A stretch of DNA of 64,000 nt from 9FT-COMBO-48-23 sp963754385 (GTDB taxonomy: Bacteria; Chloroflexota; Dehalococcoidia; GIF9; UBA5629): NCBI GenBank assembly GCA_963754385.1, contig CAVWGE010000002.1, positions 124,001-188,000 of the forward strand. The letters run 5' to 3'. The first letter of the stretch is position 1, and the number at the start of each line of letters is the position of its first letter. The notes beneath the pieces are model-generated. The model did no database searches. It saw nothing but the letters and a program-made list of their open reading frames with translations, and had not been told where the DNA came from. Both the position numbers and the translations under genes were made by a program. Below are positions 26,645 through 35,014 of this stretch, piece after piece.

Positions 26645-26686
26645 GTTCAACGACGTTGCGTCCATCATATAAAATTGACGTTGAAC
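26645..26686. promoter_or_regulatory. inverted repeat between bioY and the M16 peptidase gene
   Basis: Perfect 8-bp arms GTTCAACG (26645-26652) and CGTTGAAC (26679-26686) are separated by 26 bp in the divergent gap. It could be an operator for bioY, since this genome's BirA lacks a DNA-binding domain. It is not the classical BirA, BioR or BioQ site as I know them. Confidence 0.3.
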
Positions 26687-26713
26687 CTCAGCAGCGAGTA
26701 AAATGCCAGCGTC

Positions 26714-27976
26714 ATGCACGAAAAAGTCACACTGGATAATGGTTTACGGCTTCTAACCAGCGAAATGCCTCACACTCGTGCGGTCTCTGTGGTCTTTTTC
26801 GTCACCGCCGGATCACGCTATGAAGCAGAGTCTGAAGCTGGCATTTCCCATTTCATCGAGCACATTTACTTTAAAGGTACTGAAAGGCGCCGGAGTTCCA
26901 AGGAAATCAGTGAAGCCATAGAAAGTGTTGGTGGCGTGATCAACGGTGGCACCGACAAAGAACTGACTACCTTTTGGTGTCGGGTAACCAGCGAACATTT
27001 TCCTTTAGCTCTGGATGTCCTCATTGACCTGTTACGACACTCCCGCTTTGACGACACAGACATCGACCGAGAGCGCCAGATAATCATCGAGGAAATAAAC
27101 ATGAGCCTTGACTCACCAAGACAGCGGGTGGCTATGCTGATAGACGAGCTTCTGTGGCCTGGCCAACCCCTCGGGCGTGACATTGCCGGGAGTAAGGAAA
27201 CAGTAGCGGCTCTAACCCGCCGGCAAATGCTCGACTTTCTCTCCACCCATTATCTACCGAATACCACCGTGGTCGCCATAGCCGGCGATATTGAACAGAA
27301 GCAGGTACAGGACATCATCAACCAGACTTTAGGCGAATGGAAACCCAACAAAGCCTCAACAGGCTTCCCCAACGGAGGTGACCAAGAAGCAGCCAGGCTA
27401 AACATCGAGTTTCGAGATACCGAACAGGCACATCTTTGCCTTGGTGTTCCCGGATTATCGTTTTTCCATCCCGACCGCTATTCCATTGACCTGCTCAGCA
27501 CAATACTGGGCGAAGGCATGAGCAGCCGTCTCTTCAACGAGATAAGGGAGCAACAAGGGCTTGCCTATGATATCCACAGCTATGCCGACCATTTCGCCGA
27601 TTCAGGGGCTGTCATCGTCTATGCCGGAGTTGATCCCAGCCGGGTCGACAGTGCCTTGGGGGCAATCATTGACCAGATTTCCAAGCTCAAAGAGCACATC
27701 TCTGAAGCCGAACTTAGTAAGGCTAAAGAGATAGCCAAGGGGCGTCTAGTGCTGAGCCTGGAGAGCAGCCGAAACGTTGCTGCCTGGCTAGGCGCCCAGG
27801 AACTGCTCACCAGCCGCATCCTTACCACAGATGAGGTAATATCACTGGTCGAAGCTATTACTATCGAAGACCTTAAGCGGGTGGCACAGCAGCTACTGAC
27901 CAGCGAAAAACTGAATCTGGCTATCGTGGGACCTGTCAAAAACGAGGAGCCTTTGGCCAAGCTGCTCAAGCTTTGA
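26714..27976 (+). CDS. M16-family zinc peptidase (insulinase-like)
   Basis: 420 aa, the length of bacterial processing-peptidase-type M16B proteins. Seen: the inverted zinc motif HFIEHIYFKGT (HxxEH, residues about 47-51; the usual HxxEHMxF has Ile-Tyr), the downstream Glu in the ERQIIIEEI segment, and the C-terminal domain with LLSTILGEGMSSRLFNEIREQQGLAY, the R/Y motif. A cytoplasmic or periplasmic oligopeptidase; no signal peptide seen. Divergent from bioY. Confidence 0.93.
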   Translation: MHEKVTLDNGLRLLTSEMPHTRAVSVVFFVTAGSRYEAESEAGISHFIEHIYFKGTERRRSSKEISEAIESVGGVINGGTDKELTTFWCRVTSEHFPLALDVLIDLLRHSRFDDTDIDRERQIIIEEINMSLDSPRQRVAMLIDELLWPGQPLGRDIAGSKETVAALTRRQMLDFLSTHYLPNTTVVAIAGDIEQKQVQDIINQTLGEWKPNKASTGFPNGGDQEAARLNIEFRDTEQAHLCLGVPGLSFFHPDRYSIDLLSTILGEGMSSRLFNEIREQQGLAYDIHSYADHFADSGAVIVYAGVDPSRVDSALGAIIDQISKLKEHISEAELSKAKEIAKGRLVLSLESSRNVAAWLGAQELLTSRILTTDEVISLVEAITIEDLKRVAQQLLTSEKLNLAIVGPVKNEEPLAKLLKL

Positions 27977-28009
27977 GATTGCTTCGGGCTTATGCCCCTC
28001 GCAATGACA
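27977..28009. repeat. half copy of a REP-like dispersed repeat
   Basis: ATTGCTTCGGGCTTATGCCCCTCGCAATGACA matches, with a few changes, the reverse complement of the left half of the element at 36513-36578. A hairpin GGGC/GCCC sits in its centre. Located just after the M16 stop codon. Confidence 0.55.
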
Positions 28010-28022
28010 GATAAAACACAAA

Positions 28023-28054
28023 AAGAAGAGCCGCCCTAAAGGACGGCTCTTCTT
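28023..28054 (-). terminator. groESL intrinsic terminator
   Basis: An 11-bp perfect outer stem (AAGAAGAGCCG with CGGCTCTTCTT) closes a short loop, and on the minus strand it is followed by TTTTTGTGTTTT. It sits about 20 nt after the groEL stop codon, as expected for a rho-independent terminator. Confidence 0.85.
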
Positions 28055-28073
28055 GGTTGACCTCTATGCCGTA

Positions 28074-29681
28074 CTAATACTCTGGCATGGGTGGCATTGA
28101 GGCCTTTTCTTTTTCCGGAATGTCGGTCACTAGAGATTCAGTGGTCAGAATCATATTGGCGATGCTGGAAGCATTCTCCAAACCGGTCCTGGTAACCTTA
28201 AGCGGGTCGATAATGCCTTTGGCTACCATGTCGCCGTAATCGTCCTTCAAAGCATCATAGCCAACGCCTTTCTTGCTGCGCTTCACTTTATCCACTACCA
28301 CCGAGCCTTCCTGTCCAGCATTTTCAGCAATCCAGCGGAGTGGCTCTTCAAAGGCTTGCTTGAGGATGGCAATGCCAATGGCCTCATCACCCTCAGCCTT
28401 GACCTTATCCAGAGCCGGGCTGGCATTAATCAGGGCAACGCCGCCGCCGGGCAGAATGCCTTCCTCAACAGCAGCTCTGGTCGCTGAGAGAGCATCCTCA
28501 ACCCTGTGCTTCTTCTCCTTAAGCTCAACTTCAGTGGCAGCTCCTACTTTAATCACCGCCACACCACCAGCTAACTTGGCTAACCTCTCCTGAAGCTTCT
28601 CTTTATCGTAGTCTGAGGTGGTCTCATCGATCTGCGCCTTTATCTGCTTGATTCTACCTTGAATATCCCCCTCAGAACCCTTGCCTTCGACAATAGTGGT
28701 ATTATCTTTGTCCGCCACCACCTTGCGAGCTCGACCCAGATCAGCCACGGTTGCTGAATCCAGCTTCCGGCCTACCTCCTCGGAGATGACCTTGCCTCCG
28801 GTCAGGATAGCTATATCCTCGAGCATCGCCTTGCGCCTGTCACCAAAGCCCGGCGCTTTGATCGCCAGACAGTTGAGAGTGCCCCTCAGCTTGTTGACGA
28901 CAAGAGTAGCCAGGGCCTCACCCTCCACGTCTTCAGCAATAACCACAAAATTCTTGGAAACCTGAAGTATTTTCTCCAGAACCGGCAGGATATCCGCTAT
29001 AGCCGAGATCTTCTTGTCGGTAATCAGGATATAGGGGTCTTCGAGTTCTGTTTTCATGAGCTCGGGATTGGTGATGAAGTAAGGACTGATATAACCCCTA
29101 TCAAACTCCATGCCCTCAACGTACTCTGTCTCAAACAGCAAGCCCTTTGATTCCTCGACGGTAATCACACCGTCCTTGCCTACCTTCTCCATCACCTCAG
29201 CGATGAGGTTACCTACATCAGAATCGGCGGCTGATATCGTCGCCACCTGCGCCACCTGCTCCTTTGTGGTCACCGGGGTCGACATCTTCTTCAACTCCCC
29301 AACCACAGCTTCCACCCCCTTCTCAACCCCCCGCTTGAGCGCCATGGCATCAGCCCCGGCAGCTATGTTCTTGAAGCCACCGGTAACAATCGCTTGAGCC
29401 AGTACAGTGGCTGTAGTAGTACCATCGCCGCACTTGTCATTTGTCTTTATTGCTGCTTCCTTGACCAGTTGCGCCCCCATATTCTCGAAGGGGTCAGGCA
29501 GCTCGATATCCTTGGCTATGGAAACACCGTCGTTAATAACGTTAGGTGCACCGAACTTCCTGTCCAGGGCTACAGGACGCCCCCGCGGCCCCAAAGTAAC
29601 CTTAACCGCATTGACCAAGGCATCAATGCCAGCTTTTAAAGCTCGCCTTGCCTCTTCACCATAAAGAATTTGTTTTGCCAT
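28074..29681 (-). CDS. groL: 60 kDa chaperonin GroEL
   Basis: 535 aa, forming the ATP-driven folding cage with GroES. Seen: KVTLGPRGRPVALDRKFG, the ATP-site GDGTTTATVLAQAI, the apical-domain EGMEFDRGYISPYF, and the equatorial GGGVALI. The usual Gly-Gly-Met tail is replaced by a short KASMPPMPEY end. Second gene of groES-groEL, 36 bp after groES; expected to be under the CIRCE control seen upstream of groES. Confidence 0.98.
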   Translation of the reverse strand: MAKQILYGEEARRALKAGIDALVNAVKVTLGPRGRPVALDRKFGAPNVINDGVSIAKDIELPDPFENMGAQLVKEAAIKTNDKCGDGTTTATVLAQAIVTGGFKNIAAGADAMALKRGVEKGVEAVVGELKKMSTPVTTKEQVAQVATISAADSDVGNLIAEVMEKVGKDGVITVEESKGLLFETEYVEGMEFDRGYISPYFITNPELMKTELEDPYILITDKKISAIADILPVLEKILQVSKNFVVIAEDVEGEALATLVVNKLRGTLNCLAIKAPGFGDRRKAMLEDIAILTGGKVISEEVGRKLDSATVADLGRARKVVADKDNTTIVEGKGSEGDIQGRIKQIKAQIDETTSDYDKEKLQERLAKLAGGVAVIKVGAATEVELKEKKHRVEDALSATRAAVEEGILPGGGVALINASPALDKVKAEGDEAIGIAILKQAFEEPLRWIAENAGQEGSVVVDKVKRSKKGVGYDALKDDYGDMVAKGIIDPLKVTRTGLENASSIANMILTTESLVTDIPEKEKASMPPMPEY

Positions 29682-29717
29682 CTGTTAAAACCTCCTGTTT
29701 ATATTAATAGACTCTTC

Positions 29718-30062
29718 TTAATGCCTTCTCGAATGTGATATCCTTGGTACATTGGAAACCACGGTTTTAGAACTCTTCTTGGCTAGAATATCGCTTTCCC
29801 TTAGGATAATGAGTTCCTCATCGTTTTCCTTTATCTCGGTGCCGCCATATTTGGCGTAAATCACTATATCACCGACCTTCACGTCCATGGCTATCCGCTT
29901 GCCATCCTCGGTCATCCTCCCGGGACCGACAGCAATGACCTTGCCCTCCTGTGGCTTCTCCTTAGCTGTGTCCGGTATCACGATGCCGCCCTTGGTAACC
30001 TCCTCTTTGGGCATCGGTTTCACCACCACTCTGTCTCCTAACGGTTCAAGTTTAGCCGCCAT
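29718..30062 (-). CDS. groS: 10 kDa co-chaperonin GroES with a C-terminal extension
   Basis: 114 aa against about 95 in the family. Residues 1-95 are canonical: LEPLGDRVVVKP, the mobile loop KEEVTKGGIVIPDTAKEKPQEG, VGDIVIYAKYGGTEIK, and LIILRESDIL. After ILA the chain continues for about 19 residues, basic and Ser-rich (KKSSKTVVSNVPRISHSRRH), not part of the fold as known. First gene of the operon, preceded by a CIRCE element. Confidence 0.95.
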   Translation of the reverse strand: MAAKLEPLGDRVVVKPMPKEEVTKGGIVIPDTAKEKPQEGKVIAVGPGRMTEDGKRIAMDVKVGDIVIYAKYGGTEIKENDEELIILRESDILAKKSSKTVVSNVPRISHSRRH

Positions 30063-30083
30063 CTTTACCTCCTTTGTTAGATT

Positions 30084-30110
30084 TTAGCACTCTCTGGATA
30101 AGACTGCTAA
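30084..30110. promoter_or_regulatory. CIRCE operator of groESL
   Basis: TTAGCACTC, nine bases, then GACTGCTAA: the CIRCE inverted repeat (TTAGCACTC-N9-GAGTGCTAA) with a single mismatch. It lies 22-48 bp upstream of groES, the correct place for the HrcA heat-shock repressor. hrcA itself is not in the window. Confidence 0.85.
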
Positions 30111-30191
30111 TTTATATTAGCATAATCGATTTTGTTTGTAAAGGGAGGCTATGAGAGAGAATTACTAATTTCTGAAAATTTCATTCCGCCG

Positions 30192-30500
30192 TTACATGTT
30201 ATATCCGGCCTTTTTATAATTCTCCCTAGCCCTGTCTTCCAGTCCGGATTTATCAGCAAGCTCAGCAGCATGACTCCACCTCCCTTCCTTCTCGAATTCA
30301 TGTATATTCTTTTCCGTCGCGGATACATCCTCAGGTGTTTCAGCTACACAGGCACGAAACCTCGACACCAGCTTTCTAATCGGCGCCCGACATTTAGGGC
30401 ATCTGTTAAGGGGCTTGGCATCTATGCGCTGTTTGATTTCAAATCCATCTCGGCAATATCTACAACCTTTTCCAGTTGCCCTGTATTCATAGATCGGCAT
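30192..30500 (-). CDS. FmdB-type zinc ribbon protein
   Basis: 102 aa. The N-terminal half is an FmdB-family zinc ribbon: MPIYEYRATGKGCRYCRDGFEI, then CPKCRAPIRKLVSRF with a second C-x2-C. The C-terminal half (about residues 50-102) is helical with an acidic/aromatic run. FmdB-family proteins are small putative regulators of unknown mechanism. Monocistronic, convergent with nothing close, 80 bp from the groESL promoter. Confidence 0.8.
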   Translation of the reverse strand: MPIYEYRATGKGCRYCRDGFEIKQRIDAKPLNRCPKCRAPIRKLVSRFRACVAETPEDVSATEKNIHEFEKEGRWSHAAELADKSGLEDRARENYKKAGYNM

Positions 30501-30652
30501 TTTAACTTTCCTATTGCCTTCGTTTAAGTACTGCCTAAGCGTAGTGTTTATTATATCAACCTAGGCACTTTTATTCCTGCGAGACCAACCATTGATATAC
30601 AACAGGATGCTCCTTGAATCTTTACCTTATACCGTGTAAAATATTAGGTAAG

Positions 30653-30892
30653 ATGGCTCAGCGGCGAAAAAAAAATGAGTGGGATGGGGAACACATTCGG
30701 GCGTTGCGCCAACATTTAAGGCTAACCCAGGCTAAGCTAGCCGACGAGCTGGGCACCCGCCAGCAGACAATCAGTGAGTGGGAAACCGGAATGTATAAAC
30801 CGCGAGGAACCTCGGCCACTCTGCTCACCCTGGTTGCCGAGCGTTCCGGTTTCAAATACAAGCCAAATGCCGAGAAAGAGACATATGATTGA
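30653..30892 (+). CDS. XRE-family helix-turn-helix regulator
   Basis: 79 aa from the ATG at 30653 (MAQRRKKNEWDGE); an earlier in-frame ATG at 30614 adds a hydrophobic stretch that is not family-like. One Cro/CI-type HTH: IRALRQHLRLTQAKLADELGTRQQTISEWETG, followed by a short tail. It is transcribed toward the DUF2851 gene 88 bp downstream, and a 20-bp perfect dyad lies in the gap, so it probably controls that gene and perhaps itself. Confidence 0.88.
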   Translation: MAQRRKKNEWDGEHIRALRQHLRLTQAKLADELGTRQQTISEWETGMYKPRGTSATLLTLVAERSGFKYKPNAEKETYD

Positions 30893-30954
30893 ATATAAAC
30901 AAATAGACCCCCCTACCTGCTATTGGAGATAGTTGCCTTAATTTTTTGCTTATA

Positions 30955-30974
30955 ATTACACGCAAACGTGTAAT
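30955..30974. promoter_or_regulatory. 20-bp dyad between the XRE regulator and DUF2851 genes
   Basis: ATTACACG-CAAA-CGTGTAAT is a perfect inverted repeat of 8-bp arms. It begins four bases into a TATAAT hexamer (30951-30956) and ends six bases before the DUF2851 ATG, so a bound regulator would block initiation. The likely ligand is the adjacent XRE protein (inference). Confidence 0.55.
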
Positions 30975-30980
30975 AAGAAA

Positions 30981-32300
30981 ATGAACACACAGATTTCAGA
31001 AAAGCTCATCGCTCGAATCTGGCAACGCCAACTGGTAGCTAACCTGGTTACCGATAGCTGTGAGCCGTTTCAAGCAATCTACCCGGGCAGAGCTAACCAG
31101 ACCAGCGGCTGTGATTTCAAAGATGCTGTCTTTGCCATCAAAGGCCAGATAATTAGCGGGGATGCTGAGATTCATGTTAAGTCCAGCCAGTGGTACAGCC
31201 ACGGTCACCACCGAGACCCAAAATATAACAATATAGCTTTACACGTCGTATGGTGGCATGATAACAAATCTCCAACCATGCTCCAGAACGGCAAAACCGT
31301 GCCCACAATCTGCCTGAGTCCTTTTCTCAGCTATCCTTCAGATGAGCTAAACCAGCGCCTCGAGCTATCGGGGAATTTCTCAATTTCCTGTCCCGAAGCC
31401 GAGAGGCATTCAAATTCAGACAGTTTGAACAAATTGCTTACCTTTGCCGGTGAGGAAAGGTTAGCGTCTAAAGCAGCTCTGTTCCGCCAAGCTCTGGAGA
31501 AAGAAGAGGCAGGACAGGTGCTGTTTCGCGGTATAGTCAGAGCCCTGGGCTATGCTCAAAATGCCGGGCCCTGCGAAGAGCTGGCTAACAGGCTATCCCT
31601 CAACTTTTTAGAAAATGCCGAACCGGAGAATTTCACCAGACAAGCTTTGATTCTGGGGACTGCCGGGTTACTGCCCTCTCAGCGGCATAGGCCGGTTGAA
31701 GACAGGGAGACAGATAAATTAGAAAGAATATGGCAATCCATGAGCATACCCGAACCCATGAATGAAGCCGGCTGGTGCTTTTCACGAGTGCGGCCTGACA
31801 ACTTCCCCACCCGCCGCCTCATCGCTTTTAGCTATCTTCTGGCCCATAACCGCCAAACGGGGCTGCTTCGGGGGATGCTCCAGCTAGTAAGAAAAGCACC
31901 TCCGGGAGCTGAGCATCGCTGGTTGGAAAACGGCTTGGTCATCGCCGGTCCACGCTATTGGAGAAACCACTTTGACTTCGGTATTGCTAAAAAGCGAAGC
32001 TCGGCTCTTCTCGGCCAAGAAAAAGCCTCAGAAATAGTTATAAATGCCATATTACCCTTCGCCTGTGTTTGGGATGAGATAAGCTCTGACCTAAAATTAA
32101 AGAGAAAAGCGGCTGAAATTTACCGCCGCTATCCCAGTTCGGCAGACAACGAGCTAACTCGACATATGAAACAGCAGTTACTTCTCAAGCCGGGTGCCCG
32201 CCTTTCTGCCTGCCAGCAGCAGGGGCTGCTTCATATCTTCAAGACCTATTGCCGTCTCCGAAATTGCACCGCGTGTCCGGTAGCTTCTAACCGAAGCTGA
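30981..32300 (+). CDS. DUF2851-family protein
   Basis: 439-aa protein of the DUF2851 family, of unknown function, known in Bacteroidota and Chloroflexota. The N-terminal part has the family hallmark IYPGRANQTSGCDFKDAVF, then SGDAEIHVKSSQWYSHGHHRDPKYNNIALHVVW. The D-x-E-x-H-x-K run there resembles a PD-(D/E)XK nuclease core; this is my inference. The C-terminal end has a Cys-rich motif, YCRLRNCTACP. It ends 14 bp into the 3' end of tsaD (opposite strand). Controlled, I infer, by the upstream XRE protein. Confidence 0.85.
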   Translation: MNTQISEKLIARIWQRQLVANLVTDSCEPFQAIYPGRANQTSGCDFKDAVFAIKGQIISGDAEIHVKSSQWYSHGHHRDPKYNNIALHVVWWHDNKSPTMLQNGKTVPTICLSPFLSYPSDELNQRLELSGNFSISCPEAERHSNSDSLNKLLTFAGEERLASKAALFRQALEKEEAGQVLFRGIVRALGYAQNAGPCEELANRLSLNFLENAEPENFTRQALILGTAGLLPSQRHRPVEDRETDKLERIWQSMSIPEPMNEAGWCFSRVRPDNFPTRRLIAFSYLLAHNRQTGLLRGMLQLVRKAPPGAEHRWLENGLVIAGPRYWRNHFDFGIAKKRSSALLGQEKASEIVINAILPFACVWDEISSDLKLKRKAAEIYRRYPSSADNELTRHMKQQLLLKPGARLSACQQQGLLHIFKTYCRLRNCTACPVASNRS

Positions 32301-33273
32301 GGCTCGGTACCACATCGATATCATAACCGTCGATTTTGCCCAGGTTACAGTGGTAATAGCCGCAGGCAGATATCATGGCTGCGTTGTCGGTGCACAAGCT
32401 CGGAGGCGGTATGAGCACCGGCACAGGTGAATTACCGGTGAAACAGTCGCGGAGAGCTTTATTGGCGGCCACACCGCCGGATAGCAATATCTGCTTTACC
32501 CCCAGCCTTTCCGCAGCCTGCATCGTCTTGGTAGCCAGAACATCAACCACCGCCTGTTGAAAGCTGGCTGCCGCCTCAGCCGCCAGCGACGGAGCAGAAA
32601 AATCATTATCCCTGACCAGATGGAGCAAAGCTGTCTTCAATCCGCTGAAGCTGAAATCATCACTGCCCTTAAGCCATGCCCGGGGCAGAGGAAACGATGC
32701 TGTTCTGTCTGTGGCAGCTTTCTCTATAGCCGGACCGCCGGGATAACCCAAGTCCAAAATCCTGGCTGCTTTATCGAAGGCCTCCCCGGCAGCATCATCC
32801 CTTGTCCGCCCCAGCTTCTCGAACTCCCCATGCCCCCTCATAAGCACCAGGTCGCTATGTCCCCCGGAAACAATAAGACAAAGACAGGGAAAAACGGGCT
32901 TATCTCCGCTTAGCCAGTTGGCATAGACATGGCCTTCAAGATGATTGATGCCGATGAGCGGCAAGCCCCGGGCTAGAGCCACCGCTTTAGCTATATTCAC
33001 CCCGACCAGCAGCGAGCCGGCCAGACCAGGACCTATGGTTACGGCAATGGCATCTATATCCTGCCAGGCGGCTTTCGCCTCAGCCATAGCGCTCTCCACC
33101 ACCGGCAGAGCTGTAATCAGATGCTGCCTCGAGGCTACCTCAGGGACGATACCGCCGTAGCGACGGTGTATATCCACCTGAGAGGCAACGACGTTTGACA
33201 GTATATTAGCTCCATCTTCAACCACCGCCGCCGCCGTCTCGTCGCATGAAGTCTCAATGCCCAGGATTTTCAT
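32287..33273 (-). CDS. tsaD: tRNA N6-adenosine threonylcarbamoyltransferase
   Basis: Transfers the threonylcarbamoyl group to A37 of ANN-decoding tRNAs, working with TsaB and TsaE. 328 aa. Seen: GIETSCDETAAAVVEDG, the metal-ligand pair H-x-x-x-H at residues 111 and 115 (NHLEGH), VSGGHSDLVLM, GEAFDKAARILDLGYPGGP, and LSGGVAANKALR. Convergent with DUF2851 with a 14-bp overlap. Confidence 0.96.
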   Translation of the reverse strand: MKILGIETSCDETAAAVVEDGANILSNVVASQVDIHRRYGGIVPEVASRQHLITALPVVESAMAEAKAAWQDIDAIAVTIGPGLAGSLLVGVNIAKAVALARGLPLIGINHLEGHVYANWLSGDKPVFPCLCLIVSGGHSDLVLMRGHGEFEKLGRTRDDAAGEAFDKAARILDLGYPGGPAIEKAATDRTASFPLPRAWLKGSDDFSFSGLKTALLHLVRDNDFSAPSLAAEAAASFQQAVVDVLATKTMQAAERLGVKQILLSGGVAANKALRDCFTGNSPVPVLIPPPSLCTDNAAMISACGYYHCNLGKIDGYDIDVVPSLSFG

Positions 33274-33482
33274 ACCCAGGATTATAGCATAAGTTCACGA
33301 AGCAGCCTGAAATTAATAGCCTCCCTACCCAACCGATGTAAACGCGACTCTTTATGGTAGCCTGCGTGTAAGATTCTGGCGAAGCCAAAGCTTCGCAATT
33401 ACGCATTCCCATTTAACCGGCGATAGGTGTTATAATTTCATTGTAAGCAAATTTAAAACTGAAAAGGGGCAGCTAGCGTCAT

Positions 33483-33511
33483 TTGCTACTGAGACTAAAC
33501 CAGTGTAAAAT
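33483..33511 (+). promoter_or_regulatory. candidate pdxST promoter
   Basis: TTGCTA, 17 nt and TAAAAT, about 33 bases upstream of pdxS. The spacing is right; the -35 matches four of six consensus bases. No clear Shine-Dalgarno precedes the pdxS ATG. Confidence 0.4.
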
Positions 33512-33543
33512 ATTAAAAACACTACTTATATAAACGGTGCAAA

Positions 33544-34425
33544 ATGGATACAGGTACGTGGAAAGTTAAAACAGGCTTAGCCCAGATGCTGAAGGGCGGC
33601 GTCATCATGGACGTGGTTACACCGGAGCATGCCAAAATCGCCGAAAACGCCGGAGCCTGTGCCGTCATGGCACTGGAGCGTGTACCGGCAGACATCAGGG
33701 CTGCCGGCGGCGTCGCCCGCATGGCTGACCCGACCATAATCACCGCCATAATGGAAGCGGTAAGCATACCGGTGATGGCCAAATGCCGCATCGGGCATTT
33801 TGTCGAGGCTCAGGTGCTGGAAACGCTGGGGGTCGACTTCATCGACGAATCAGAGGTGCTGACCCCGGCTGACGAAAGCCACCACATCTGGAAACACGAT
33901 TTCAAGGTTCCTTTCGTCTGCGGCTGCCGCGATTTAGGCGAAGCCCTGCGCCGCATCGCAGAAGGCGCTGCCATGATTCGCACCAAAGGCGAAGCCGGCA
34001 GCGGCAATATCGTCGAAGCCGTAAGACACATGCGGGCAGTTCAAGATAGCATCCGCAAAATCCAGGGCATGCCTGTGGACGAACTTACCGCCGAAGCCAA
34101 AAACCTGGGTGCTCCTCTCGAGCTGGTGCTGGAAATAAACAAAACAGGAAAGCTGCCCGTGGTCAACTTTGCTGCCGGCGGTGTAGCTACGCCGGCAGAC
34201 GCTGCGCTGATGATGCAACTGGGCGCCGATGGCATATTCGTCGGCTCGGGAATTTTCAAGTCCAGCGACCCGGCGTCAAGGGCCAAAGCTATCGTCAAAG
34301 CCACCACGCACTACAAAGACCCGGCAATCATCGCCGAGGTATCCAAAGCCCTGGGCGCAGCCATGCCCGGGCTGGACATAAAGACCATCCCGCCGGAAGA
34401 ATTATTGGCCACTAGAGGCTGGTAG
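33544..34425 (+). CDS. pdxS: pyridoxal 5'-phosphate synthase subunit PdxS
   Basis: Builds PLP from ribose 5-phosphate, glyceraldehyde 3-phosphate and ammonia. 293 aa TIM barrel. Seen: KTGLAQMLKGGVIMDVVTPEHAKIAE, ALERVPADIRAAGGVARM, the catalytic Lys in MAKCRIGHFVEAQ, TKGEAGSGNIVEAVRHMR, and FAAGGVATPADAAL. Directly followed by pdxT (1-bp gap). Confidence 0.98.
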   Translation: MDTGTWKVKTGLAQMLKGGVIMDVVTPEHAKIAENAGACAVMALERVPADIRAAGGVARMADPTIITAIMEAVSIPVMAKCRIGHFVEAQVLETLGVDFIDESEVLTPADESHHIWKHDFKVPFVCGCRDLGEALRRIAEGAAMIRTKGEAGSGNIVEAVRHMRAVQDSIRKIQGMPVDELTAEAKNLGAPLELVLEINKTGKLPVVNFAAGGVATPADAALMMQLGADGIFVGSGIFKSSDPASRAKAIVKATTHYKDPAIIAEVSKALGAAMPGLDIKTIPPEELLATRGW

Positions 34426-34426
34426 A

Positions 34427-35014
34427 GTGAAAATAGGTGTCCTGGCTCTCCAAGGGGCTGTGACTGAACATATAGGAATGCTATCCGCTCTAGACGCAGA
34501 AGCCATCCCCGTCCGCTTGCCCTCAGAACTCGATGGTTTAGACGCGCTGATAATCCCGGGTGGAGAGAGCACCACCATCAGCAAACTGCTGTCTGACTAC
34601 GGCCTGATTGAGCCGATTCGCAAGCTCGCCAAGCGAGGTTTCCCCATCTTTGGGACCTGTGCCGGACTGGTACTTCTAGCCAGAAAAGTACCCAACCTAC
34701 AAATGGAGCCCATCGGCGCCATGGATATCGAGGTCAAGCGTAATGCCTTCGGCAGACAGGTGGACAGCTTCGAGGCTGACCTGCAGATACCAGCTCTGGG
34801 CAACGGGAATTTCCATGGCGTCTTCATCCGAGCGCCGATAATCGAAAAAGCCGAACGCGGTGTTGAGATATTATGTAAATTAAACGGCAGCCCGGTGGCC
34901 GCCAGGCAAGGCAAGCTGCTCGCCTGTGCCTTCCATCCGGAACTGACCGATGATTTGAGATTCCACAGATATTTCCTCGACCTTGTTAAGGGAGAAGCTG
35001 TTTGCAAAAAGTAA
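34427..35014 (+). CDS. pdxT: pyridoxal 5'-phosphate synthase glutaminase subunit PdxT
   Basis: 195-aa class I glutaminase giving ammonia to PdxS. Seen: IGVLALQGAVTEHI, IPGGESTTISKL, the nucleophile in FGTCAGLVLLA, SFEADL, FIRAPII, and the His-x-Glu pair in FHPELT. GTG start. The last 13 bases overlap the TTG start of the R3H ATPase gene. Confidence 0.96.
   Translation: MKIGVLALQGAVTEHIGMLSALDAEAIPVRLPSELDGLDALIIPGGESTTISKLLSDYGLIEPIRKLAKRGFPIFGTCAGLVLLARKVPNLQMEPIGAMDIEVKRNAFGRQVDSFEADLQIPALGNGNFHGVFIRAPIIEKAERGVEILCKLNGSPVAARQGKLLACAFHPELTDDLRFHRYFLDLVKGEAVCKK

Noticed and set aside
28273..29397. Long plus-strand frames opposite groEL
   Set aside because: They are antisense shadows of the strongly conserved groEL gene, with Ser/Ala/Pro-rich translations typical of reverse reading.
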